Made by a program: the position numbers and the translations under genes. The notes beneath the pieces are model-generated. The model did no database searches. It saw only the letters and a program-made list of their open reading frames with translations, and was not told where the DNA came from. Shown one piece after another: positions 33,148 through 41,277 of a stretch of 64,000 bases of DNA (position 1 is the first letter of the stretch; each line of letters opens with the position of its first letter). Origin of the DNA: Patiriisocius marinistellae. GTDB taxonomy: Bacteria; Bacteroidota; Bacteroidia; Flavobacteriales; Flavobacteriaceae. The stretch spans positions 186,001-250,000 of the forward strand of contig NZ_BKCF01000002.1 in assembly GCF_009014635.1 (NCBI RefSeq). The letters run 5' to 3'.

Positions 33148-34050
33148 TTAAGAAACAGATTTCCTAAACTCTAAAGGTGAGGAGTTTGTATTCTTTTTAA
33201 AATATTTTACAAAATATGATGGATCGTCAAAACCCAAACGATATCCAATTTGGTTTACGTTTAAATCTGAATATAAAAGTAAGCGTTGAGCCTCGAGAAT
33301 AATTCGCTCTTTTATAATCTGTGAGGGAGTTTTATTGAGCAATTGATTTGTAAGATCTGACAAGGTTCTAGACGAGATAAAAAGTAGTCTAGCATATTCT
33401 GCTACCGTTAAACCTTTAGTATAATTTTCGTCAATTAAATTAATAAACTTAATTAGCTGGACTCTTTTTTCATCAAACATAATAGGGATATCGTTCTGTG
33501 TTTGATCACATTCTTGTTTTGTGCGCTGTATTTGTATGAGAAAAGCTTTGAGATATGCTTTTAGTAATTCTTCTTTACCAAATTCATCTGGATTTGCAAA
33601 CTCTCTTTTTATTTGAGAAATATATTCGTCAAAAACATTTGCAGATGCATTTTTTATTGGGCAAAGTGGCTGTAAATAGGGATTGTTAAAAAGGTTATAT
33701 TTCAGAAAAAAATCTGTCTCATTATCCTTCTGAACTATAAAGGTCTCATTAAAATGAAGCAAAATGCCCTCATAATCTGTATTATCATCAAAGTAGTGTA
33801 CTTGGTTTTTTGCAATAAAAAAAACAGAATCTTTATCTACGTTGTAGGCTTTAAAATCTACAAAATGCTTGCCTTTACCTTTTTTAAACCAAAGAACTTG
33901 ATAATAACTATGTATATGTGGCTTTGTCGTAAACCCTTTGTGTTTTGTGATGTACTCTTTTAAGTCATGGATAGCAAACTGTGGCTTATCTGGTTGATGC
34001 CTGTTTAGGTGATATTCAATGATAGTATTTTCAATTATCTTATTTGGCAT
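33148..34050 (-). CDS. AraC-family transcriptional regulator
   Basis: A 300-residue regulator with an N-terminal cupin sensor (HIHSYYQVLWFKKGKGKHFVDFKAYNVDKDSVFFIAKNQVHYF, about 41-85) and a C-terminal double helix-turn-helix (about 205-297: YTKGLTVAEYARLLFISSRTLSDLTNQLLNKTPSQIIKERI and NVNQIGYRLGFDDPSYFVKYFKKNTNSSPLEFR). It most likely activates the adjacent SDR and ABM genes. Promoter at 34056. Confidence 0.92.
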   Translation of the reverse strand: MPNKIIENTIIEYHLNRHQPDKPQFAIHDLKEYITKHKGFTTKPHIHSYYQVLWFKKGKGKHFVDFKAYNVDKDSVFFIAKNQVHYFDDNTDYEGILLHFNETFIVQKDNETDFFLKYNLFNNPYLQPLCPIKNASANVFDEYISQIKREFANPDEFGKEELLKAYLKAFLIQIQRTKQECDQTQNDIPIMFDEKRVQLIKFINLIDENYTKGLTVAEYARLLFISSRTLSDLTNQLLNKTPSQIIKERIILEAQRLLLYSDLNVNQIGYRLGFDDPSYFVKYFKKNTNSSPLEFRKSVS

Positions 34051-34055
34051 TTACA

Positions 34056-34063
34056 CAAATTTA
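34056..34063 (-). promoter_or_regulatory. -7 promoter element of the first AraC gene
   Basis: Reads TAAATTTG on the minus strand, five bases before the ATG, so the transcript is probably leaderless or nearly so. Confidence 0.55.
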
Positions 34064-34190
34064 CTAATTTAATAAAAGGGTAATTTGATTTTGTAAAAAG
34101 CTGTTTTTTGTATGACATTAATTGAAAGTGTAGATTAAGCTTAATTAGATTTTTGTAATTAAGCCCAGAGTCAAGGAAAATATTTTTTGT

Positions 34191-34544
34191 TTAAGAATTT
34201 AAACAATATCGCATATTGTAAAAATGCCCAAGAATAATTGAAGATGAAAAAATAAACGTTCCATATTCAAAAATTTCTCCACGATCTTCGAATAAAATTG
34301 ATATTAGAAAGCCGGCAAATGCAACCCACAAAAAAACACTAATTCCTTTAGTGAAATTTCCTTTTGTGGTTTTGTAAATTGAAATAAATGCTATTATAAT
34401 AAAGAGTGCTGCAATAATTGGGTTGCTGAGAAATCCAATTCCCATCGCAAGAAATGTAGGCACTGCAAGACAATGAATGATGCAAAGAAATGCGCTAATA
34501 GCTCCTAATTTATCCGCCCAGTATATTTTTTTAGTTTGTGTCAT
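34191..34544 (-). CDS. MerC-domain membrane protein
   Basis: A 117-residue protein with four hydrophobic segments. The MerC signature is in DKLGAISAFLCIIHCLAVPTFLAMG: Cys21 and Cys25 separated as in the mercuric transport protein MerC. The C-terminal half is LWVAFAGFLISIL and GTFIFSSSIILGHFYNMRYC. In Bacteroidota such proteins occur in metal-uptake contexts rather than in mer operons. It overlaps the permease gene by four bases (ATGA), the last gene of the Fur-linked operon. Metal specificity is inferred only. Confidence 0.82.
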   Translation of the reverse strand: MTQTKKIYWADKLGAISAFLCIIHCLAVPTFLAMGIGFLSNPIIAALFIIIAFISIYKTTKGNFTKGISVFLWVAFAGFLISILFEDRGEIFEYGTFIFSSSIILGHFYNMRYCLNS

Positions 34545-35854
34545 TTTTTGAATGTCTTATTGTATTCCAAATATTTTACCTTATCGACTTTAACGTCATT
34601 CCAAATGTCTAAAACCATGATTTCAATACGTTTGTCAATTAAATCTTGAATATTATCTCTATAGGCTTGATAATCGTCGTAATGTGTTTGAGATACATGG
34701 TTGAATTTATTCTGAAAATAAGTCAAAGGGTTAAACCAATAAGTTTGAGTTATTAATTCATTTCGATAACGGTTATCTTCTTCCACCTTCGCGGTAGCTT
34801 GTTTCATTGCATTATTTATTAATGCTGTTATCGAATTTCTTCTTACATTTTTTATACGTGATGTGTCTTTTGCAACTTCAGTCTGTTTTAAATTTGGATA
34901 TAGTTTATAAAGTTGTTCGTTAGTTAATGCATTTGGTTGGTCATAGATCTCATCTGTTTTATCTCTTTTTGCATCAATTATATCAACCATTAAATTAGTT
35001 GGTCTTTCGATACTCACCCATTGTTGCACGGCAGCAGGTACGATAAAGGCGAAGAGCAGCCAAACGCCAATCATTTGTAAGGTATTTGAAACTGTGTTTT
35101 TTCCGAATTTCAGAATTAAAAAATAAATAATTATCCAAAAGAGTAGATAGATGCTTACCCATAAGAAAACCTGCCAGAACACATTTTCAGTATTAAAAAC
35201 AGTTGTAAGCATAGCGCCATAAATAAGCAAACCCAGTAGAATGAATAATAGGAGTAGGGTATAAAATGCCGTTCTTGAAAGTATCCACCAATTTTTTGAA
35301 CCTGTTTGTACAAATACCAGCGGTAAAAAACCGTGTTCAGCCTCCCGACCTTTTATGTTGTAAAGTAAGACCAATAATAAAAGGGGTAGTAGGTATAGAA
35401 TCACAAATGAAAAATCTAAAGTACCGGACTGAATACGCTCCGGATTAGCAATTTCTTTTGCCATATCGGCATCGTAAGGACTGCTTGATGTACCAATTGC
35501 TTTATAAAATCCGTAGTGCTCCGTTTGTCCAATACTATAGACAATTGCAGGCGATGGTTTTTTAAAGTGATAAGTAGGAGTGCTCCAAATAGCCCAAAAC
35601 GGAGTTGTTACATCTACCCAGGGTCTGTTTTCCGGTCCTTTTTTATTATTTTCAAAATAGGCTACTACAGTTTCTTTTTCAGTTTTTGCTTCCTTATTTA
35701 TGCGTTCTATTTCGGCATTTTGCTTTTCATATAAATCTGCACCATTTTGCAAACCATAAATACTTGCGATGATGAAAAGTAATAGGGCTACAATTTTAAA
35801 AGGGCTACGTACAAAATGTTTCCACTCGTATAAAAATATGCTTACGTTTCTCAT
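34541..35854 (-). CDS. ABC-2-type permease with DUF3526, second copy
   Basis: A 437-residue membrane protein: one N-terminal helix (about 17-36), an extracytoplasmic segment with WVDVTTPFWAIWSTPTYHFKKPSPA, then a block of helices (about 148-275) and a C-terminal soluble segment with a final YWFNPLTYFQNKFNHVSQTHYDDYQAYRD motif. This is the layout of DUF3526 permeases. It overlaps the preceding permease gene by four bases, so the two are translated together and probably form a heterodimer with the upstream ATPase. Confidence 0.85.
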   Translation of the reverse strand: MRNVSIFLYEWKHFVRSPFKIVALLLFIIASIYGLQNGADLYEKQNAEIERINKEAKTEKETVVAYFENNKKGPENRPWVDVTTPFWAIWSTPTYHFKKPSPAIVYSIGQTEHYGFYKAIGTSSSPYDADMAKEIANPERIQSGTLDFSFVILYLLPLLLLVLLYNIKGREAEHGFLPLVFVQTGSKNWWILSRTAFYTLLLLFILLGLLIYGAMLTTVFNTENVFWQVFLWVSIYLLFWIIIYFLILKFGKNTVSNTLQMIGVWLLFAFIVPAAVQQWVSIERPTNLMVDIIDAKRDKTDEIYDQPNALTNEQLYKLYPNLKQTEVAKDTSRIKNVRRNSITALINNAMKQATAKVEEDNRYRNELITQTYWFNPLTYFQNKFNHVSQTHYDDYQAYRDNIQDLIDKRIEIMVLDIWNDVKVDKVKYLEYNKTFKK

Positions 35855-37260
35855 ACAATTTGTATCTTTTTAGTTCCCAAAACAATAAGTACTACCACTA
35901 AAATTGACCATAGCATCATAAAAAACATATCTAAGATATAATTTGGTAGTACTACGGAAATTTGAGTGGGTTTATAATCGAAATCTGGAACTGATTTAAA
36001 AAAGGCATTATCTTCTTTCCAGCCCCAATTTCCTGTTTTAGAACCCCCAAAGGTTTGTTTATCATTCAACATTTTAATAAATACTCGTCTGTAATTTTCT
36101 ACTTGTAGCAAAAACTCCTGATGATGTAAATTATCGCTCGCCATAAACCCCATACTAGTATTTTGCAAGGAAATAAAAGGGTTAACCATACCGCCTAACT
36201 GAAAGTTTTTTTTCTGCTTTTGAAGTATATCCCGGTTATTTCCAAAATGTTTATCCCAAACACTATTTCCATAATCTTCATCGGCCTGCATTCGCATACC
36301 GTCGAAATTTATAGGTAGTTGCGACAAACTATCTACACCATATTCTTTAAGCACTTTTTCTTTTAAAGCGATACCTCTTTTATCGGCAGGATTATGCCCA
36401 TCCAATCCTTTTGAACGGTCTTCTTTCATCGCAGATTGAAATTCGTTTCTACTAGGTAATGAATTCCATTTTTCTACAGAACTCATTAATATATTTGGTA
36501 AAAACAGCGTCCATATTATCCAAATACCCAGCATTGAAGTTAAAGAGAGCGTAGCATTTTGCCACCGTGCAGAAAAGAAAACAGTGAGTCCGCTAATAAT
36601 AAAATAGTACAGACAATAAGTCAAGAAGAATAAACCGGTTCTGATTAAAATTTCGGAGTTTAAACTTTGAAAATTAAGAACACCATAGACTAAAAGGATA
36701 AAGGTTAATAAGAGTACTCCATACAACCAAACTGATAGCGCTTTGGATAAAATAATTTGTAAAGGTTTGGCGCCTTGCAATACGAGTAATTTTAGGCGTC
36801 CGGTTTGTTTCTCGTTACTCACCGTGTTAAACGCTAAGAAAATTAATAATAAGGGCACAATGTATTGTAATAAAAGTGAGGGTTTTAGTTTTCCAAATCG
36901 CGAGACGGCTTGCATTTGTGATGCTTCGGAATGTATTATTTCATTTTGTACATGTCCCTCTACTCGGAGTACATTTCCTGTAACTGTGTTTACTCCTTCA
37001 TCGAGACTGCTTAATAAGTTGGAAGGTTTAAACACATAAGTTCCGTAATGTGCAGCACTGTGTGGATTCATTTCATCAATACTAACCCATTGTTGCCGAA
37101 CGTGATCTTTGGCATTTTGATGGGTTTGCTGTTGTTTTTGTGTTTGATAATTACCTAAAAAAACAGAGAGCAGCAAGATTGCAATAAAAGCAATACTAAT
37201 ACTTAAAAATATGCGGCTACGGACAAAAAAGCGCCATTCGTTTTTAATGATTTGCAACAT
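35851..37260 (-). CDS. ABC-2-type permease with DUF3526, first copy
   Basis: A permease of 469 residues from ATG 37260 (MLQIIKNEWRFFVRSRIF, the conserved amphipathic entry). It has an N-terminal helix, a large outer domain, GRLKLLVLQGAKPLQIILSKALSVWLYGVLLL (cytoplasmic coupling region) and five more helices; the C-terminus ends with one hydrophobic segment. The longer frame upstream to 37323 overlaps the ATPase gene by 53 bases and lacks similarity. Paralogous to the next gene. Substrate unknown. Confidence 0.86.
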   Translation of the reverse strand: MLQIIKNEWRFFVRSRIFLSISIAFIAILLLSVFLGNYQTQKQQQTHQNAKDHVRQQWVSIDEMNPHSAAHYGTYVFKPSNLLSSLDEGVNTVTGNVLRVEGHVQNEIIHSEASQMQAVSRFGKLKPSLLLQYIVPLLLIFLAFNTVSNEKQTGRLKLLVLQGAKPLQIILSKALSVWLYGVLLLTFILLVYGVLNFQSLNSEILIRTGLFFLTYCLYYFIISGLTVFFSARWQNATLSLTSMLGIWIIWTLFLPNILMSSVEKWNSLPSRNEFQSAMKEDRSKGLDGHNPADKRGIALKEKVLKEYGVDSLSQLPINFDGMRMQADEDYGNSVWDKHFGNNRDILQKQKKNFQLGGMVNPFISLQNTSMGFMASDNLHHQEFLLQVENYRRVFIKMLNDKQTFGGSKTGNWGWKEDNAFFKSVPDFDYKPTQISVVLPNYILDMFFMMLWSILVVVLIVLGTKKIQIV

Positions 37261-37270
37261 AATATTCTTC

Positions 37271-37972
37271 TTAGTTTTGCATAAATTGTAGATACAACGT
37301 TTCAAGTTCGTTAGCGCTAACATTTTTGCTATGTAACTCCTTCACGAGAACTCCATTTTTTAAGATACCGATACGATTACACACTTCTCGAACTCGAAAA
37401 ATATCGTGAGAAGCCATTAAAATTGTTGCACCTTCCGAAGCAAGTTTTTTGAGAAGTATAGAAAGTTCGTTGCTAGCTAATGGGTCTAAACCACTGGCAG
37501 GTTCGTCCAATAAATAGACTTTTGCTTTTTTTGCATAGGCAATCGCGATTCCTACTTTTTGTCTCATTCCTTTAGAGTATCCACCCACTTTTTTATTGTG
37601 CGCTTCTGAAGCCAATCCACAAGTAGTTAAATAGGTTTCCAGCTGGCTCTTAGTATATTTTAAACCTGCTAGCTTGCAGAAATAATCTAAGTTTTCTAAA
37701 CCCGATAAATACGGATAGAGGTTTACATTTTCAGGAATATAACCAACAAGTTTTCTAGTCTCTTGGGAGTTATGAGTAGTGTCTATCTTGTTAATAGATA
37801 CTTTTCCTGAATCTGGTTTGAGAAACCCCAATAACATATTTATGGTAGTAGATTTTCCGGCTCCATTCGCTCCTAAAAGACCTAAAATTTCGCCTTTATT
37901 TACATTCAGGTTTAAGTTTTGAATAGCAAGATCACCCTTAAATGATTTATTAACGTTTTGTAATTGTATCAT
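37271..37972 (-). CDS. ABC transporter ATP-binding protein
   Basis: A 233-residue ATPase from ATG 37972 (MIQLQNVNKSFKGDLAIQNLNL). Walker A LLGANGAGKST, Q-loop VGYIPENVNLYP, signature GGYSKGMRQKVGIA (a variant of LSGGQ typical of the CcmA/NatA-type exporters), Walker B VYLLDEPASGLDP, and the H-loop MASHD. The frame is open to 38044 but those 24 extra Cys/Phe-rich residues run across the operator and are not credible. It energises the two downstream permeases. Confidence 0.92.
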   Translation of the reverse strand: MIQLQNVNKSFKGDLAIQNLNLNVNKGEILGLLGANGAGKSTTINMLLGFLKPDSGKVSINKIDTTHNSQETRKLVGYIPENVNLYPYLSGLENLDYFCKLAGLKYTKSQLETYLTTCGLASEAHNKKVGGYSKGMRQKVGIAIAYAKKAKVYLLDEPASGLDPLASNELSILLKKLASEGATILMASHDIFRVREVCNRIGILKNGVLVKELHSKNVSANELETLYLQFMQN

Positions 37973-37989
37973 AAAATTATCGTCATTAA

Positions 37990-38043
37990 TGCAACTAAGT
38001 TGCGAAAATAGATAATAAAATTTGCAATTGCAACATAGTTGCA
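37990..38043. promoter_or_regulatory. Paired palindromic operators between the Fur and ABC arms
   Basis: Two copies of TGCAAC-N3-GTTGC: 37990-38004 (TGCAACTAAGTTGCG) and 38029-38043 (TGCAACATAGTTGCA), plus an overlapping perfect TTGCAATTGCAA at 38022-38033. One lies near the ABC start and one inside the Fur promoter spacer, ideal for repression of both arms by the Fur-family protein. Confidence 0.75.
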
Positions 38044-38052
38044 TTAATTTTG
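38021..38052 (+). promoter_or_regulatory. Promoter of the Fur-family regulator gene
   Basis: TTTG at 38021-38024, 20-base spacer, TAATTTTG at 38045-38052. The ATG is only four bases beyond, implying a leaderless mRNA. The spacer is filled by the palindrome at 38029-38043. Confidence 0.7.
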
Positions 38053-38056
38053 TTTT

Positions 38057-38437
38057 ATGGGAATTATCAGAAAAACTAAAGCCGTAACGACAGTATTACA
38101 AATTTTTGAAGAAAAAAATGAAGCGAAATCGGTAGTGCACCTCATAGAACTTGTAAAGGATAAAATGAATAAAACTACAGTATATCGAATTTTAGATAGA
38201 CTTGAACAAGACGGAGTGATACATTCATTTAATGGAAAGGATGGTTTAAAATGGTATGCTAAGTGCGAGGGGTGTTCTGCAAACCATCATTCAGATAAGC
38301 ATCCACATTTTCAATGTACAGAGTGTGATAAGGTGGAGTGTTTATCTATAGAGATTAATATTCCTTCTATAAAAAATCACAAAGTTGAATCAACAGACAT
38401 TCTTTTAATGGGACAATGTGAAGTTTGTTGTGTTTGA
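38057..38437 (+). CDS. Fur-family metalloregulator
   Basis: A 126-residue repressor. The winged helix is NKTTVYRILDRLEQDGVIHSF; metal-related residues are CEGCSANHHSDKHPHFQCTECDKVECL and a C-terminal CEVCC, i.e. two CxxC structural zinc motifs plus a His-rich regulatory site. Shorter at the C-terminus than classic Fur. Whether it senses zinc, iron or peroxide cannot be decided; the neighbouring MerC and ABC genes favour a metal. It is divergent from the ABC operon, 84 bases apart. Confidence 0.9.
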   Translation: MGIIRKTKAVTTVLQIFEEKNEAKSVVHLIELVKDKMNKTTVYRILDRLEQDGVIHSFNGKDGLKWYAKCEGCSANHHSDKHPHFQCTECDKVECLSIEINIPSIKNHKVESTDILLMGQCEVCCV

Positions 38438-38521
38438 TAATGGTTGTATAGGTTTATTTATAATTCTTTATATGTTTAAAGGTGTGAGCTTTTCTAGTTA
38501 GCAAAAAACCTTATTTTATCA

Positions 38522-39299
38522 TTAACTCTCGAATATGTTTACAGGAGCATTTCCGTAGCTTAGAAACTGTTCTTGAAATTCTGTTAAATTAAAAGTATCT
38601 CCTTTTAAAGTTTTCATTTCATCTCTAAGGGAATAAATTTCAGAAAAACCGGTGAAGTAAGAACTGAGTTGCGCAGAAGTTAACGTGACTCTCATCCATT
38701 TTTCTTCTGCTTCAGTATTTTCTTGAAACGCTTCTGCAATCATCAATTTTTAGCTTTTTCTTTTTGGAGATTAAGCACATGATAACTATAATCCAGAATT
38801 GTATTTGTCACAGATTTCAATTGCCATTTATACCACATTAACCATATTTCTGGAGAATAATTATAGCCTTCTTCTATCATCATTATTTCAGTATAGTTTG
38901 GCCAGCCTTCTATCATTGAACCATTAGCTAGTACAGGTTTAATGATACTTGGAGATTATTTACCCTACACAAGCTGCGTATAATGACCAGGAATTCCTTC
39001 ATTTATATTCAAGATTTGAAGGATAAAATGATTGTATTCTCTTAAAAATTTTCGGCTTCTTTTTCGTTGTATGCGTCAAGTGGAGTCACATTGTAATACG
39101 TGTCCTTTCCTTTTTCTTAAGGGCCGGGGCTAGATACAGATGCACCGCTTACTCCACGCATATGTATAGGCATTTCTCGCACCTCTAATGGTTTAGACGG
39201 GTCTTGTGTTAATAGGTCGTTTTTCTTTTACAAATGTAGCAAGGATGGGTATCTGTCGTTTTATTTCATCAACAAAGTCTTCACGATCCACATGTTTTT
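38522..39299 (-). pseudogene. Decayed DUF885 family gene (C-terminal remnant)
   Basis: Translating the minus strand in all three frames recovers one continuous DUF885 C-terminal half broken by frameshifts and stops. In order: DEIKRQIPILATFVKEKR, (shift) LLTQDPSKPLEVREMPIHMRG, GASVSSPGP, stop, GKDTYYNVTPLDAYNEKEAENF, stop and shift, NINEGIPGHYTQLV, stop, SMIEGWPNYTEIMMIEEGY, stop, and MIAEAFQENTEAEEKW...LSYGNAPVNIF. EGIPGHY and the C-terminal LSYGNAPV are family hallmarks. At least six lesions and loss of the N-terminal half show that it is not functional. DUF885 proteins are carboxypeptidase-like. It borders the symporter gene. Confidence 0.85.
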
Positions 39300-39322
39300 A
39301 AGCTGATTAATTAATAATAGTT

Positions 39323-41005
39323 TCACTTATTCTCCTTATTTCCAATAATACCTTGTAGTATAAAAGCGATAAAAATTACTAGAGCAGATCCAGCAAGATT
39401 TAACCATAAATATGGCATTAAGTCAATCCACCATATATAGACAATAATAGCTTGGGTAATGATGGCTGCGATAAATACAGCTCTACTTTTAACGTATCTA
39501 AAAAAGAAAGCGAGAAGGAAAATGCCTAATACATTTCCGTAGAAAATAGAACCTATTATATTAACAAGTTCGATTAAATTTTCAAATAGATTGGCTACGC
39601 AAGCTACACCAATTGCAATAGCTCCCCAGAGCATGGTAAACCATTTTGAAGCATTTACATAATGTTTATCGCTCCTACCTTTTTTGTTACGTTTGTAAAG
39701 ATCGATTGTTGTGGTAGAACCTAAGGCATTTAATTCAGAAGCTGTTGAGGACATCGCGGCGCTTAATATTACTGCGAGTAATAATCCTATTAGTCCTTTT
39801 GGAAGATTGTTTAAAATAAAATGAATAAAGACATAATCTTTGTCATTAACTTCTGCGTCTGGATTTGCTTTTTTAATGGTTTTTTTTGCTTGATCTCTTA
39901 ATGAAGCTTCTTGCGTATTAAGTGTAGCAATTTCAGAAAGTATACCACTTTTATCATCTGTATCTTTCATTACAGAGAACGTGAGTTGCTTGGCTCTAAT
40001 TTCTTTTTCTATTTGTGTTTTTTCAGCTTCTAATGATTGATATTCTTGTGCAAACTCAGATTCCATGACATCTTTTACAGAGCTAGGATTAAAGTGTAAT
40101 GGAGATGTGTTAAATTGATAAAAAACAAATACCATAACACCTACGAGCAATATAAAGAATTGCATAGGTACTTTTAAGAGGCCGTTAAAAATCATCCCCA
40201 TTTGCATTTCCTTCATTGAACGCCCACTAAGGTAACGTTGTACTTGACTTTGATCTGTGCCAAAATAGGAGAGGGCTAAAAAACTACCTCCAATGATTCC
40301 ACTCCAAAAGGTATATTTATTTTCTAAGTTAAATGAAAAATCAAGGACATCTAGTTTGCCACTCGCACCAGCAATTTGCATTGCTTTGTCAAAGTTAATA
40401 TCCAGTGGGAGGTAATTGAGTATGATTAAAAAAGCGATAAACATCCCGCCAAAAATGACACCCATTTGTTGCTTTTGGGTAACACTTACAGCTTTTGTAC
40501 CACCACTTACGGTATAGATAATAACGAGAACACCAATAATAATATTTAACTGTATTAGGTCCCAACCAAGCACGGCAGATAAAATAATAGCTGGTGCAAA
40601 AATGGTAATCCCTGCGGCGAGTCCTCGTTGAATTAAAAATAGTATTGCAGTAAGTGTTCGTGTTTTTAAATCGAATCGCGTTTCTAAATATTCGTAAGCG
40701 GTAAAAACTTTAAGCCTGTGATAAATGGGAATAAATACAAGACAAATAATTACCATAGCAATGGGTAATCCAAAGTAAAATTGTACAAACCCCATCCCAC
40801 TATGAAAAGCCTGTCCTGGTGTAGAGAGGAATGTTATAGCACTAGCTTGTGTAGCCATTACACTTAGTCCAATTGTCCACCAGCGAGAGTCACTACCGCC
40901 TTTAAGGTAGTCTGTAACGTTTTGACTTCCGCGCGCTTTGTAAGTTCCATAGAGAACGATAAATACTAATGTACCAATAAGGATGTACCAATCAATTTGC
41001 TCCAT
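39323..41005 (-). CDS. Sodium/solute symporter (SSS family)
   Basis: A 560-residue polytopic transporter using the Na+ gradient. It opens DWYILIGTLVFIVLYGTYKARGSQNVTDYLKGGSDSRWWTIGLSVMATQASAITFLSTPGQAFHSGMGF with this family's gate residues, and IQRGLAAGITIFAPAIILSAVLG, FGTDQSQVQRYLSGRSMKEMQ and SAAMSSTASELNALGSTTTIDLY. A hydrophilic insertion of about 95 residues (about 295-390), partly coiled coil, separates two helices, which is longer than in most SSS proteins. It follows a 42-residue membrane ORF with zero spacing. Substrate unknown; the PIG-L neighbour hints at an amino sugar or glycoconjugate. Confidence 0.9.
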   Translation of the reverse strand: MEQIDWYILIGTLVFIVLYGTYKARGSQNVTDYLKGGSDSRWWTIGLSVMATQASAITFLSTPGQAFHSGMGFVQFYFGLPIAMVIICLVFIPIYHRLKVFTAYEYLETRFDLKTRTLTAILFLIQRGLAAGITIFAPAIILSAVLGWDLIQLNIIIGVLVIIYTVSGGTKAVSVTQKQQMGVIFGGMFIAFLIILNYLPLDINFDKAMQIAGASGKLDVLDFSFNLENKYTFWSGIIGGSFLALSYFGTDQSQVQRYLSGRSMKEMQMGMIFNGLLKVPMQFFILLVGVMVFVFYQFNTSPLHFNPSSVKDVMESEFAQEYQSLEAEKTQIEKEIRAKQLTFSVMKDTDDKSGILSEIATLNTQEASLRDQAKKTIKKANPDAEVNDKDYVFIHFILNNLPKGLIGLLLAVILSAAMSSTASELNALGSTTTIDLYKRNKKGRSDKHYVNASKWFTMLWGAIAIGVACVANLFENLIELVNIIGSIFYGNVLGIFLLAFFFRYVKSRAVFIAAIITQAIIVYIWWIDLMPYLWLNLAGSALVIFIAFILQGIIGNKENK

Positions 41006-41134
41006 TTATGCGTAGTGTTTCATTAATAAGTAAAAAAGAATGATATATGCTGCATTGAGTACGAGTACTAATGTAAATTTCTTTTTCCAGACAAATTTGT
41101 CTTTTACTTGCTCAACTACTTTATCTACTTCCAT
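41006..41134 (-). CDS. Small membrane protein paired with the symporter, 42 residues
   Basis: An ATG ORF of 42 residues: a charged N-terminal helix (MEVDKVVEQVKDKFVWKKK) followed by one transmembrane segment (FTLVLVLNAAYIILFYLLM) and KHYA. Its stop codon directly abuts the symporter's ATG, so the two are translationally coupled. Its layout resembles the small DUF485/DUF997-type partners that precede some SSS transporters, although those have two helices. No named family is recognised. Confidence 0.72.
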   Translation of the reverse strand: MEVDKVVEQVKDKFVWKKKFTLVLVLNAAYIILFYLLMKHYA

Positions 41135-41174
41135 AAAATTACTATTAATTTATTCAAAATGAATTAAAGATGTC

Positions 41175-41197
41175 TGGTTGAGCGCAGTCGAAATCTC
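41175..41197. repeat. Bacteroidota-type dispersed repeat fragment
   Basis: GGTTGAGCGCAGTCGAAA is a variant of a short sequence I know to recur between genes in many flavobacterial genomes. A degraded partner (CTCGAAAGCACTCGAACAGAG) follows at about 41252-41272, as if remnants of a mirrored pair. Only this copy occurs in the window. Confidence 0.45.
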
Positions 41198-41277
41198 CAT
41201 TGTGAAGACGAATAAATTTTAAAACAAAAAATAATTCTCGTCCTTATATTTCTCGAAAGCACTCGAACAGAGTAATA

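Noticed and set aside
37973-38044. A 24-residue N-terminal extension of the ABC ATPase
   Set aside because: It is Cys/Phe-rich and reads through the palindromic operator; MIQLQN is the normal start.
38522-38746. A 74-residue ORF as an independent gene
   Set aside because: It is the last intact piece of the DUF885 pseudogene; the motifs continue upstream in other frames.
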